Below are positions 28,111 to 37,344 of a DNA stretch of 39,221 nucleotides, piece by piece. Position 1 is the stretch's first letter; each line of letters opens with the position of its first letter. The position numbers were made by a program, and so were the translations under genes. Below the pieces are notes generated by a model. The model saw nothing but the letters and a program-made list of their open reading frames with translations, did not search any database and was not told the origin of the DNA. The stretch spans positions 1-39,221 of IMG/VR virus record IMGVR_UViG_3300020122_000125. One strand, 5' to 3'. The stretch is from a virus.

Positions 28111-30258
28111 ATGGTAGATAAAAAAGTTCAATTCAATGTAGTCGTAGGTGGAATTCCACAGCTCAAGAACTCCCTCAAAGGGGTGACTGAATCCGCTCGT
28201 GCTATGAATTTATCAGTTCAGCAAATGGGCGAACGCACTGCTCAGCGTCTCATTGAATTAGAACGCAATAAATTGTCTGCTATCAAGAGAATTAACGATA
28301 GCCAGGTGGCTGACGAAGAGGCCAAGGCCCGTCGTATTGTCCAAATCGAAGAGAATGCTTCTCGCCAAATCACCTCCATCAAAGAGCGTGAGGTATTGAG
28401 AATCAAACACATGAATGAGAAATACATTCTTGATTCTCAATCTCAAGCGGGACAGAAGCTTAATCTTGGTCAAATTGGACAGATAGCATCTGCCAGTGGA
28501 TTTAGTAAGACTGGTCATATACTACGAATCGCTAATCAACTTGGTATTGGTAGTAAGATCAGTGGTGGCGGAGGTTCGGGCGGTGGTGGATTAGCTGCTG
28601 GTGCCGAAGGTGCAGGAGCAGAAGGCGCTGCGGCTGGTGGTGCAGAGGCGGGTGGAGCGGCAGCAGGAGCAGCCGGATTAGGTGCAGTTGCAGCAGTTGC
28701 CATTCCATTGGTCATTGCTCTTGGCGCCCTTTATGTAGAAGCTAAATTAGTTGAACTTGGTTTTGAATCTGTCAGCGAACAAGCTAAGTTCTTGGCCACC
28801 TCTTTCATTGGGGCCATTGCGCAAATCGGTGGAGCTAAGAACCTACAAGAGACTCTTGTTCATGCCGCCGAATCTGAGAAGGCTACTAAGACACTTCGTA
28901 TGGCTGTTCTACCAGAAGAAAGGGCTTCTGAAAAAGAACTCAGTGATATGACTGCTAAATTGGCAGCTAATCCCAAGTTGGGTGCTTTCGATTCCAATGA
29001 ATGGAAGAAGGCTATCGACATCTTGGGAGTTGGAACTGGCGAACAGAAGTCTTTCTTGAAAGACCCATCTACATTAGAATTCATTGGAAATATGGCACAT
29101 TTGAGAAATATGCCTCTTGACCAGATGGCTAATCTATATGGTGAAATCAAACAACAGAACCCAACATTCAGCCATAGTGATGTCCAACAAACTCTATTGC
29201 GTGGAACCGCATTGGGCAGAAAGACCTCTTTCGATATTTCTGATATCCCACAAGCTAAAACTCTAATGACACAGTCTGTAAGATTATCAGGTGATCGTGG
29301 AGATAATATCCAAAAGCTATTGGGTATTGGAGCCATTCTAAAACCATATGCTGATGGTGGTATGTTAGGCGCTGGCATTGAAACTCAAGCTATTCTTGGC
29401 CAGGCTTACAAGTCCCATAGACAGGGCAATGATTTCGGGTTCAAATACGATAAGGCTGGTAGAGTAACTAATCTTCGTGAGGGCTTAGCTTTCAGCGTAG
29501 CCCATCACAATGATTTGGGTGCTCCAAAAACAGAAGATGAAATCAAGGCCAATAAGGCTCTGATGCATCTCTCAGCCGCCGCTGGTGTTACTGAAAAAGA
29601 TACCACTCAGCAACAGTATGATAAGGTTATGAAGTTGCTTGAGGCTAATGATGGACTAACTATGTCACTAAAACAGTTGAATGATGAATCAACTGAAACC
29701 ATTAGCACCCAGGACAAACTAAAAGCAGAGTTCAACAAACTAACTGACCAAATGGGCACTGCCTTGCTTCCAGTATTGAAAGACATGGTTCCATATGTTG
29801 AGACATTTGGTAAGACACTTGTTGATAATAAAGACCTAATCACCGAGACTGTTAAGTTGATGATCAATGCTATGATTGAGCTGGTTCCAACCTCCATTCT
29901 CGTAGGTGGAGCATTGGCCAGATTGGGCATCGTTTTTGGTATTGTCATGCAGGCTCTTGGATACTGGGCAGATTCCATCACGGGTGGATTGTTCCATGAT
30001 TCACTACAACCAATCATTGATGCTGGCAATGAAGTAGCCAAGTCTCAGGCCAATTTGGCATTGGTTCTTGATAACCTGGGAGACAACTTCAAAGAATTGA
30101 AGAAGAAACTGGCAGAAGTCAAAGTGCCAGAACCTGGAAGTGGAGTTATCACTATCCCAGAAGTTAAGATTGTCGGAGATGCTCATAACAAAGAAGTTGT
30201 TAGGGCTATTCAGGACATGCACCATGACCTTAAGACCATCAATAAGCAACCACTATGA
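28111..30258 (+). CDS. Tail tape measure protein
   Basis: Encodes 715 residues. Residues 20-110 are heptad-rich coiled coil (ERTAQRLIELERNKLSAIKR). Residues 150-188 are a Gly/Ala low-complexity linker. Residues 189-210 (LGAVAAVAIPLVIALGALYV) are strongly hydrophobic, and a second hydrophobic segment lies near residues 575-630 (ILVGGALARLGIVFGIVMQA). The rest is helical. This fits tape measures, which set tail length and later enter the host membrane. At about 1.5 angstrom per residue the predicted tail is near 105 nm, an estimate from the family rule. It starts one base after the chaperone stop. Confidence 0.88.
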   Translation: MVDKKVQFNVVVGGIPQLKNSLKGVTESARAMNLSVQQMGERTAQRLIELERNKLSAIKRINDSQVADEEAKARRIVQIEENASRQITSIKEREVLRIKHMNEKYILDSQSQAGQKLNLGQIGQIASASGFSKTGHILRIANQLGIGSKISGGGGSGGGGLAAGAEGAGAEGAAAGGAEAGGAAAGAAGLGAVAAVAIPLVIALGALYVEAKLVELGFESVSEQAKFLATSFIGAIAQIGGAKNLQETLVHAAESEKATKTLRMAVLPEERASEKELSDMTAKLAANPKLGAFDSNEWKKAIDILGVGTGEQKSFLKDPSTLEFIGNMAHLRNMPLDQMANLYGEIKQQNPTFSHSDVQQTLLRGTALGRKTSFDISDIPQAKTLMTQSVRLSGDRGDNIQKLLGIGAILKPYADGGMLGAGIETQAILGQAYKSHRQGNDFGFKYDKAGRVTNLREGLAFSVAHHNDLGAPKTEDEIKANKALMHLSAAAGVTEKDTTQQQYDKVMKLLEANDGLTMSLKQLNDESTETISTQDKLKAEFNKLTDQMGTALLPVLKDMVPYVETFGKTLVDNKDLITETVKLMINAMIELVPTSILVGGALARLGIVFGIVMQALGYWADSITGGLFHDSLQPIIDAGNEVAKSQANLALVLDNLGDNFKELKKKLAEVKVPEPGSGVITIPEVKIVGDAHNKEVVRAIQDMHHDLKTINKQPL

Positions 30259-31580
30259 CAATTACTCAACCAGTTTCTAACTTACCAGGCATTCAGAGCG
30301 CCACCGGAGGCAGCAGCCCTATTACTTTGCCTACTCAAGGTAATGCGCCAGCAAACTTCCCTGATAACCCACAAACTAATACGACTGACCCAGATCAGCT
30401 TAGCCATCTATTAGAGTTGAAGTTTGCTGGTATTCCATTCCCAGCTACCAATTTCACCGAGAATAGCAGCCAAGATGTGGCCATTCACAAGTATCCAAAT
30501 GTCGATAGCGCCAGAGTTGAATTAACTGGTCGTAATCCATCTATCTATACTTTTAGAGCTTGTCTTACCAACAACATTTATCCAAGCACCAAAGAAAGTT
30601 GGAAGCAGGGCGATTTGTTCCCAAGGGTATTTGAGTTACTCTTGAATGAACTCTATGACTCTACTGATTTCCATACTTTCCAACACCCATTTCTTGGGAT
30701 TAGAAATGTGGTTCCAGTTACTTGGAGCTATAGTTTCATTGGTGATGGGCCAAGAGATGGCGTCTATTTGGATGTTACCCTAACTGAGACTATTGGAGAT
30801 GGTGATATCAAGACTACCATTTCTGCACCTTCTACTTTGGCTGATATGCAAAGCACCGCTGGTTCTATCGATACTGAACTCTCCAGCACCAAACTCAAGG
30901 CAATGAATCCGCCTAACCTCACTCTTGGTGAGTTCTTTAGCAAAATCAATGGATTTGTTAGAAATGTTGTCTCGTTCCCACAACAAACTATTGGCGCCTT
31001 GAATGCTCAAATTGTTCAGGTTAGTTCTTCTGTTCAAGGTGCTGGCGCTGCATTAGCTACTTCACCATTCCAATTATTCCAATCTGGTAAGGCCATTGTC
31101 AATCAGAACAAGGGACTAATTCTACATGGCCCAGTTTCCAATGCTTACTACTATGACAAGGCGGCTGCCACCCAAATCTTCCATTTGGATCAGGATGCTT
31201 TGAATAATGTATATGCTCGTGCTGGAGCTTTGAACAGCAACGCTAATAACAATGCAGCTCAGGCTATTGAGAATGCAATTGCATTTACTGAAGCTATGAT
31301 TGTCTATTATCAATCATTGCACAGAGTAGAAACGGCAACTATCGTCTTCTTCTTGTTCCAGTTTCTTGGTCAATTACAGACTGCTCTAATCTCTCTTTTC
31401 AATAACAACAGAAGCTACAAAATCAATACATATGTAGTTAGAGTTCCATCTACTTTGTTCGCCCTATCTAAGATACTCAATAACTCTATCCAGCAGCTTT
31501 TGCAACTAAACTCTGGTTTGAACAAGCTATATATTATCCCAGAAGGCACCGTCATTAGGTATTATCAGGCTTCACAATGA
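30255..31580 (+). CDS. Mu gp43-like DNA-circularisation / baseplate protein
   Basis: Encodes 441 residues, overlapping the tape measure by 4 bases. The region around residues 75-175 (VAIHKYPNVDSARVELTGRN, FRACLTNNIYP, HPFLGIRNVVPVTWSYSF) has the layout of the DNA-circularisation N-terminal domain of Mu gp43/N, a baseplate hub-region protein despite its name. The C-terminal end (NKLYIIPEGTVIRYYQAS) is LysM-like, as in proteins that link hub and tape measure. Order after the tape measure agrees with Mu. Confidence 0.75.
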   Translation: MTITQPVSNLPGIQSATGGSSPITLPTQGNAPANFPDNPQTNTTDPDQLSHLLELKFAGIPFPATNFTENSSQDVAIHKYPNVDSARVELTGRNPSIYTFRACLTNNIYPSTKESWKQGDLFPRVFELLLNELYDSTDFHTFQHPFLGIRNVVPVTWSYSFIGDGPRDGVYLDVTLTETIGDGDIKTTISAPSTLADMQSTAGSIDTELSSTKLKAMNPPNLTLGEFFSKINGFVRNVVSFPQQTIGALNAQIVQVSSSVQGAGAALATSPFQLFQSGKAIVNQNKGLILHGPVSNAYYYDKAAATQIFHLDQDALNNVYARAGALNSNANNNAAQAIENAIAFTEAMIVYYQSLHRVETATIVFFLFQFLGQLQTALISLFNNNRSYKINTYVVRVPSTLFALSKILNNSIQQLLQLNSGLNKLYIIPEGTVIRYYQASQ

Positions 31581-32998
31581 CTAACAACACGCTCACTCTC
31601 CAAGATGCAGTCAATAATGGATCGCAAGATGTCATTATTGCCAAGTTTGACCCCAGCTTAGGAACAGGTCATGGGGCGTCATCTTATTGGGGTGATGATC
31701 TTGTTGCCACCTCTTATAGAATCACCAAAGACTTTTTCGGTGGCCCAGATACTTTCTCTATAGATTTTGAAGACGATAGAGCTGACCAACTACTTGACAC
31801 TATTGCAGTAGGTATGAAGGTTTCATTCGAAGCCCAGCAATCTGGCCAACAGATTCTATTGGGCTTCGTGGATACCATCAACATTACCCCAAAACGCTCT
31901 GGTGGCAAAAGAATGACTGTGACTGGCCGAGATATCCTGGGGCTGTTAGAAGATTCCAGCCTATATCCCAATTTGGGAGATAACTCAGTTACTCAAACCT
32001 ACCAGTTCAAACCAACTGATACTTTGGAGAAGGTAGTTAAGACCATCTTTCAGTCAGCTCCAGGTATTACTGATTTCATCATCAATGACGATAGAAAAGG
32101 TTTAACAGCCGCTACAGGATTTGGTGTTGGTATTAGACAGAAGGGCAAGACCGGTCGTGGTCAAGCCAGAAACTTCAAGAACAATCTTGATCATTTGCTG
32201 AAACCAGAAAAAGGTGAAACATATCTTGGTTATGCCAAGAGAATCTGCACCAGAGCCGGATGCCAAATCAAGATGTTGCCAGGTAGTTACACTACCATTT
32301 TCATCGGGCCACCAACTTATGACAGAGATAATAACCCTCCATTTTTCATCAAGAGATTTGCTATCAGCAGTTTAGATAGCAATGTTCTTGATTCAAGAAT
32401 GACCATTAACTACAAAGACCAACCTTCTATTATCATTGCAGAAGGCAGCCATGGCGGCCCTACTTTCAAGAAATCAACGCAGAAGGTTATGGTTATCAAC
32501 GAATTCACTGGATACAAAAGAACACCTGGCATTCAATTGTCTCTTGCTTCAGCTATCCCTAATGTCAAGAATGCTGTTGATAATCTAACCAGTGGAACTA
32601 CTGGCTATATTCTTTTACCACCAAACCAAGACCTATACAATGTGGTTCCGCAAACTATTGCAGATATGCAAACCAATGTGTCGAGACCAAAATATGTAGT
32701 TGATTACAACGCACAAACTACTGATGAGTTGAAGTTCTATACGGCTGAACTGATGGCTCATTACCAAGACCAATACTTCGTGTTGGAATATGAGGTGCAG
32801 GGACATAGTCAGCAGGGAGCTTATTGGGCGCCTAATCTAATGGTGCAAGTCCAAGACGAGTCTTTTCACCCAGAGAAAAGTATCAATGGTAAGTTTTGGA
32901 TTCGTAAAGTGGAGATGATGAGAGATAGACATGGTGGATGTAGAACTAAACTAACATTGAATCTGCCCTATATTCATGTTTACGATATTACAGGATAA
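31577..32998 (+). CDS. Baseplate hub protein (Mu gp44/gpP-like)
   Basis: Encodes 473 residues and overlaps the previous gene by 4 bases. Near the N-terminus, DTFSIDFEDDRADQLLDTIA and ILLGFVDTINITPKRSGGKR are followed by MTVTGRDILGLLEDSS, the split-barrel pattern of Mu gp44 and T4 gp27-type hubs. LGYAKRICTRAGCQIKMLPG lies near residues 218-237. The hub trimer joins the tube and central spike. The assignment uses motif style and gene order. Confidence 0.82.
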   Translation: MTNNTLTLQDAVNNGSQDVIIAKFDPSLGTGHGASSYWGDDLVATSYRITKDFFGGPDTFSIDFEDDRADQLLDTIAVGMKVSFEAQQSGQQILLGFVDTINITPKRSGGKRMTVTGRDILGLLEDSSLYPNLGDNSVTQTYQFKPTDTLEKVVKTIFQSAPGITDFIINDDRKGLTAATGFGVGIRQKGKTGRGQARNFKNNLDHLLKPEKGETYLGYAKRICTRAGCQIKMLPGSYTTIFIGPPTYDRDNNPPFFIKRFAISSLDSNVLDSRMTINYKDQPSIIIAEGSHGGPTFKKSTQKVMVINEFTGYKRTPGIQLSLASAIPNVKNAVDNLTSGTTGYILLPPNQDLYNVVPQTIADMQTNVSRPKYVVDYNAQTTDELKFYTAELMAHYQDQYFVLEYEVQGHSQQGAYWAPNLMVQVQDESFHPEKSINGKFWIRKVEMMRDRHGGCRTKLTLNLPYIHVYDITG

Positions 32999-33001
32999 CC
33001 A

Positions 33002-33784
33002 ATGCCCAATAATCAAATACTAAATGCTATCGGAGAAATTATTGGAGTTGCAGATGTTGTCTTTGCTGAAACAGCAGCCAACAGTAATTCACCAAGCCAA
33101 TTGAATGGTAGTATCACTGTCAATTTAGGTTTTGCCGAGAGTGGAGAAGTCCAAAGCTCTCAGGCCGAAGTATGGGGGACTCCAGGTATCATTTCAGTTC
33201 CGGCTCTACCAGATAAAACGGCTAACAATACTGACGCAGCACAATGCCTCTATTTCAGTCGTAATGACCAGAATATCGCCTTTGCTTTCAGAGATACTCG
33301 TTCTCAAGCCCAAGCCGGCAATATCAATCCGGGTGAAACGGCCATCTACGCTCAGACTGGACATGGCAGAGTTATTCTGAAGAACGACAATTCAGTGACT
33401 TTAGTTACCACTGACACTGATGGTAACAATATGGAAATGACCCTATCACCAACTGGCTGGTATTTCAAAGCACCATTTGGGAAGATTACTTTCGATGCTA
33501 CTGGATTCCATGTTTCCAATGCCACCGGAGGTAGAATTGACCTCAATGCTACAGCGGCTCCAGGCCCATTGGCAGCGGTAGTGGGTAGCTCAGTTACTAT
33601 CACAACTGGTTCATTCACAGTCAATAGCGGCTCCATTATGTTGGGGCCAACCACTGGAGTCAATTTGCCAGCAGTCTATGGAGTTCTTCCAGTAGCCGCC
33701 CCCGGTATCCCAATTCTTGGAGCTGGAGTTGGATTAGTCACAGTAGCGGCGGCAGCTTCTACTCATGTTTTCATAGCGGTGTAA
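33002..33784 (+). CDS. Baseplate central spike (Mu gp45-like)
   Basis: Encodes 260 residues. An N-terminal OB-like part (GSITVNLGFAESGEVQSSQA) is followed by repetitive beta strands (GHGRVILKNDNSVTLVTTD, FKAPFGKITFDATGFHVSNA) typical of the triangular beta-helix spike of Mu gp45. The trimeric spike pierces the outer membrane. It directly follows the hub and precedes a short Pro-rich gene and other baseplate genes. Confidence 0.78.
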   Translation: MPNNQILNAIGEIIGVADVVFAETAANSNSPSQLNGSITVNLGFAESGEVQSSQAEVWGTPGIISVPALPDKTANNTDAAQCLYFSRNDQNIAFAFRDTRSQAQAGNINPGETAIYAQTGHGRVILKNDNSVTLVTTDTDGNNMEMTLSPTGWYFKAPFGKITFDATGFHVSNATGGRIDLNATAAPGPLAAVVGSSVTITTGSFTVNSGSIMLGPTTGVNLPAVYGVLPVAAPGIPILGAGVGLVTVAAAASTHVFIAV

Positions 33785-33788
33785 CAAA

Positions 33789-34064
33789 ATGTCTTGTCTT
33801 AACCTTGCCTTACCAACACCACCACAAATACCACCTATCTTTCTACCAAGTTTGGCATTTACATTGCAGCTAAGCTTCGGGCAAGTTGGAATTACCTGTT
33901 GTGCTATTAAGCTTCCAGCTTTCCAAGTGCCAATCAGCATTCCAATTCCACCGGCCCTGCTAATCCCTGTAATTACCGCGCTGAACGCCCTCATACTTGC
34001 CGCTATGCCGGTATTAGATGAGATAGATATCCCTAACTGCCCAATGAATGGAACTCAACTCTAA
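33789..34064 (+). CDS. Small Pro-rich hydrophobic protein in the baseplate block
   Basis: Encodes 91 residues that are unusually hydrophobic and Pro-rich (PTPPQIPPIFLPSLAFTLQL, PISIPIPPALLIPVITALNA) with three cysteines. It might be a tip or chaperone of the spike, or a small membrane-active protein. No family is recognised. It is coupled to both neighbours (TAACAAAATG upstream, TAATG downstream). Confidence 0.5.
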   Translation: MSCLNLALPTPPQIPPIFLPSLAFTLQLSFGQVGITCCAIKLPAFQVPISIPIPPALLIPVITALNALILAAMPVLDEIDIPNCPMNGTQL

Positions 34065-34369
34065 TGTATCTTGACCTAACTCAATTAGAAAAACCACAAG
34101 TTTATGATGATGGAAATGGAGTCCAAATCCATACCTTCAAGGGAGTTCTACATCGTGAAGATGGGCCAGCCGTTATTTTCCCAACTCACCAAGAATGGTA
34201 TTGTCATGGCAAACTACATCGCACTGATGGGCCTGCCAGGATGTTCCATGTAGCACCCGATGGACAAGAGAAGGTAGCTGAATGGTGGATGGAAGGTAAA
34301 TATCATGGTGGGGCTTGTTTAGATCATGAAACTTTCCACAAACACTTACACAAATGTGAGGTTAAATAA
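34064..34369 (+). CDS. MORN-like repeat protein (HR-DGPA repeats)
   Basis: Encodes 101 residues with two copies of a repeat: GVLHREDGPA (27-36) and GKLHRTDGPA (49-58), each followed by a strand such as EWYCHG, and a partial third unit EWWMEGKYHG (73-82). The HR-DGPA repeat is known from phage and giant-virus proteins of unknown function and looks like a variant of MORN repeats. An embedded position between spike and wedge genes suggests a virion-associated or accessory role. Function is unknown. Confidence 0.6.
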   Translation: MYLDLTQLEKPQVYDDGNGVQIHTFKGVLHREDGPAVIFPTHQEWYCHGKLHRTDGPARMFHVAPDGQEKVAEWWMEGKYHGGACLDHETFHKHLHKCEVK

Positions 34370-34719
34370 TGCCATTAGACGCATCAGGGGTAACTCCGGG
34401 CACCCTAATCGCCCAAGCTTTAGCTTTACCACCATTACCAGACAACCCATCGCCAGCTCAGTTGGCACAATATCTACAATCAGTAGAAAAGAACAAAGAG
34501 ACTTGGATCACTATTATGAGTGTTCTAATCCCTTATCTAATAACAAATACTGTTGTCAATACGACCGATACCATCAATACGGTTAATACCAATGTTACAT
34601 TGCCTGTTTCTGGCGTTGCAACTATCATTGCTCCACCAGGCGGAGGCCCTTGCACTGGAACTGGAACCGGAACTGGCACAGGCACAGGTTCAGGCACCGG
34701 AGTTGGAACTATCAAATGA
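34369..34719 (+). CDS. Baseplate-block protein with Gly-Thr repeat tail
   Basis: Encodes 116 residues. The N-terminal half is helical (PSPAQLAQYLQSVEKNKETW) with a hydrophobic segment (ITIMSVLIPYLIT). The C-terminus is a low-complexity repeat, CTGTGTGTGTGTGSGTGVG, encoded by hexamer-like repeats of GGAACT/GGCACA at 34658-34706. Its stop overlaps the next start (ATGA). No family is recognised. The repeat could vary in length through slippage. Confidence 0.5.
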   Translation: MPLDASGVTPGTLIAQALALPPLPDNPSPAQLAQYLQSVEKNKETWITIMSVLIPYLITNTVVNTTDTINTVNTNVTLPVSGVATIIAPPGGGPCTGTGTGTGTGTGSGTGVGTIK

Positions 34720-35183
34720 CTTTACCACTACCTTATGGGCTATCTTTAGTGACGCCACCATTTCCACAACCACCTGACCGCAGAGAGTATGTCGATCAGA
34801 ACAACCAGATTCAATCATCTCGATTGATTGACGCTGTCACTCGTGATTTCGTGTTGGCTGATAATGGACACTTTGTGGGGCAAGATGTTGTCAAACAGCA
34901 GGTTTATCTCTCACTACTTACCTATTTTGATAGTAGCGCCCAGAAGGGATTGGGCAACCAATTCTTCACTATCAAATTGGTAACTCCCAATATCGTCAAT
35001 CAATGTAATGCGGCAGTCAAGCTGGCTCTTGCCAACCTCATTAACAATAAGAGCATTACGCTTAATGGAGTTGATGTTCATCTCAATGGCCCAGGACAGG
35101 TTATTATCCAAGTCTTTTGGACAGAGAATACTACACAAACTCAGCAAACCACTAACCTACCAGTTCAACCACAAGGCACTTAA
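34716..35183 (+). CDS. Baseplate wedge (gp25/Mu gp46-like, by position)
   Basis: Encodes 155 residues from ATG at 34716 (ATGA overlap); a longer in-frame start lies inside the previous gene and is not used. The sequence has DAVTRDFVLADNGHFVGQDV, which has the form of the gp25/Mu gp46 wedge start, and FTIKLVTPNIVNQCNAAVKL plus ALANLINNKSITLNGVDVHL, similar in style to gp25-family ends. It directly precedes the J-like gene, as in Mu. Confidence 0.65.
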   Translation: MTLPLPYGLSLVTPPFPQPPDRREYVDQNNQIQSSRLIDAVTRDFVLADNGHFVGQDVVKQQVYLSLLTYFDSSAQKGLGNQFFTIKLVTPNIVNQCNAAVKLALANLINNKSITLNGVDVHLNGPGQVIIQVFWTENTTQTQQTTNLPVQPQGT

Positions 35184-35185
35184 CA

Positions 35186-36820
35186 ATGGCAGTCTCATCA
35201 TTCGTCATACCAAGCGCAGAAACCATTCTTCAGGGCCTGCTAAGTCATTATAAGGCTTTGGCGGCAGCTAATGGCTATCCAAACATTTCTGCTGACCCTA
35301 ACTCTGAAGTCTATATTAGATTCTCGGCTGTTTCTCAGCAATTAGCTGTAATGTATAACATCATGCAGCAACAGATGGATGCTCGTATGGTAGATACAGC
35401 AACAGGGGATGACCTTGACCGTGTGCTCAACCAATACGGACTTGTTAGAAAACCCGCTACCTCAGCAGAGGGTTTCTTCCAGTTCATCACGGCAGCCCCA
35501 CAGACTTTGAATGCGGGTATGACTCTCACTGGACAAAACAGTCTAACCTATATGGTTTCTGTCTCTGGCGTTTATTTCAATGGACAGAATGTTCCAGTTA
35601 TCGCAGTAGATCAGGGACAGAATACAGATTTGGGAATCGGAGCTACCCTCACTTGGGTATCCCCTCCACCATTGTCCCAGAACACCGTTCCAATCAGCGT
35701 AGCTTGCACAGGCGGTTCCGATTTGGAAACAGATGCTCAAGCTCGCGCCAGACTCTATTCCACTATTCAGAATCCACCAGGTTCCGGTAACTTCCAGCAA
35801 CTCATCAATCTATCTTCCAGCGTTGATCCAATTGTGGAAGCTGGATTCGTATATTCTAACTTCAATGGAGCTGGAACTCAGCTAATTGCATTGGTCGGAT
35901 ATCAGAGTGATGGTTATTATATTGGAAGAGATATTCCACATCTTCTAACTGACAACACTTCATTGAATGGTGGATTCTCGCCCTACAATGCACTCAGCCA
36001 GAACTTCGGAAATAACCTATCCAATGATGCTTCTGTTATCTATGGACAGGTAGCGGCTGGTGTTTCTAATCCATTTGCTACATACATCACTACCGTCAAT
36101 AATGTGTCGGCTGATGTTTCTTTCTTACTTACCTTACCATTCCCAATCGGTTCTCCATCTAACGGAACTGGTGGTGGATGGGTCAATTTCCAAGGTTTCA
36201 CCTGGCCTAACCCAGATGGCACCTTCGTTACCAACAACTGTCAAGTGACAGCGGTAACTTCCAGCACATCATTCACAGTGCAGGCGGCATCTGCCTCTCA
36301 CTCAACCACTATCCCTACTCCAGGATTGACTTTCATTAGCTGGATTAATCGAAGTGGTATTGCTGGTAATGGATGGCAGGTAGTTCAAGCTAAGGTTCTA
36401 TCGGCCACTGATAATCATAATGACACCTGGACTATTACTATTGATACTCCATTCACAGAAGGTGGATTGGATTATTATGGAAATACTCAAGTAGCAGTTG
36501 GGGACTACATCTTCCCAGCTTCTGTCAATGCTCAGAACTATTTGGACACCGTGATGGGCTCATTCTCGGCTCTTGGCCCAGGACAAGTTACTGATGTTCT
36601 TGGACTTCTACAGATTGGTGCTAACAGACAGCCATCGGCTTCTTCTAACTACTCACCATATGTTGGCTCTCAGTTCTTGCAGAACCTAACAGCTATCAAT
36701 GCTGAAATCTTCAGTGCGCAGTTCTTATACAACAGCACTGGACAGGCTACGCCACCAACGGCTGCCCCACCTAAAATTTGGATACCACGCAATTTGGCTT
36801 TCTACAATAGCCAACCATAA
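35186..36820 (+). CDS. Baseplate J-like protein (Mu gp47-like)
   Basis: Encodes 544 residues. The N-terminal helix (LAVMYNIMQQQMDARMVDTA) and TGDDLDRVLNQYGLVRKPAT match the J-like pattern. The core motif CTGGSDLETDAQARARLYST (180-200 region), then GNFQQLINLSSSVDPIVEAG, is characteristic of baseplate J/gp47 proteins, which form the wedge ring that connects to fibres. A long insert rich in beta strands follows (about residues 280-440). Confidence 0.85.
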   Translation: MAVSSFVIPSAETILQGLLSHYKALAAANGYPNISADPNSEVYIRFSAVSQQLAVMYNIMQQQMDARMVDTATGDDLDRVLNQYGLVRKPATSAEGFFQFITAAPQTLNAGMTLTGQNSLTYMVSVSGVYFNGQNVPVIAVDQGQNTDLGIGATLTWVSPPPLSQNTVPISVACTGGSDLETDAQARARLYSTIQNPPGSGNFQQLINLSSSVDPIVEAGFVYSNFNGAGTQLIALVGYQSDGYYIGRDIPHLLTDNTSLNGGFSPYNALSQNFGNNLSNDASVIYGQVAAGVSNPFATYITTVNNVSADVSFLLTLPFPIGSPSNGTGGGWVNFQGFTWPNPDGTFVTNNCQVTAVTSSTSFTVQAASASHSTTIPTPGLTFISWINRSGIAGNGWQVVQAKVLSATDNHNDTWTITIDTPFTEGGLDYYGNTQVAVGDYIFPASVNAQNYLDTVMGSFSALGPGQVTDVLGLLQIGANRQPSASSNYSPYVGSQFLQNLTAINAEIFSAQFLYNSTGQATPPTAAPPKIWIPRNLAFYNSQP

Positions 36821-36831
36821 CGGAGAAATAA

Positions 36832-37344
36832 ATGACTTTACCTGACAAAGATTCGGGCTCTACTTATGGAGCTTTATCAAAAGTAGATTATCAGAATCTA
36901 CCACCTGCTGACCCAACTACAGATTGGTCGAACCCACTTATTGCTCCCGCTTTCTGCAACATTGCTGGAATCACTCAAACTATTCAAAGGGCGGTTCTAA
37001 CGGTGACCCTTAACCCTTCCGATGTTTCTATGGTTTTGGTTAGCTATGGTTCCGTTTGGGGCAATATCACAACCACAGCTCCAGTTTGCCATCATGTCAG
37101 CACGGGAATTTATACCTTTACTTGGCCCACAGTGGTTAGCGATGAGTATAATGCTTCGTTTGGCAATTTTAACACTCACTCAGTCAATTTTGCAAGAGGG
37201 TTTGCTAACCTTCATAACCCTGGCGGGTTAGCTTCGGGGCATGTCACGGCTTCTGCCAATGTTTTGACTTTGAAACTCTATGACAACACCAATGCCTTGA
37301 ATGATTTCTCTGGTGTAACAGTAGATGTTTGGGGAGCTTATTAA
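36832..37344 (+). CDS. Baseplate/tail protein of unknown type
   Basis: Encodes 170 residues with GGAG upstream. It is beta-rich (QRAVLTVTLNPSDVSMVLVS, GIYTFTWPTVVSDEYNASFG) and resembles phage decoration or fibre-attachment proteins in composition. No family is recognised. It lies between the J-like gene and the gp48-like gene and is coupled to the next (TAATG). Confidence 0.5.
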   Translation: MTLPDKDSGSTYGALSKVDYQNLPPADPTTDWSNPLIAPAFCNIAGITQTIQRAVLTVTLNPSDVSMVLVSYGSVWGNITTTAPVCHHVSTGIYTFTWPTVVSDEYNASFGNFNTHSVNFARGFANLHNPGGLASGHVTASANVLTLKLYDNTNALNDFSGVTVDVWGAY

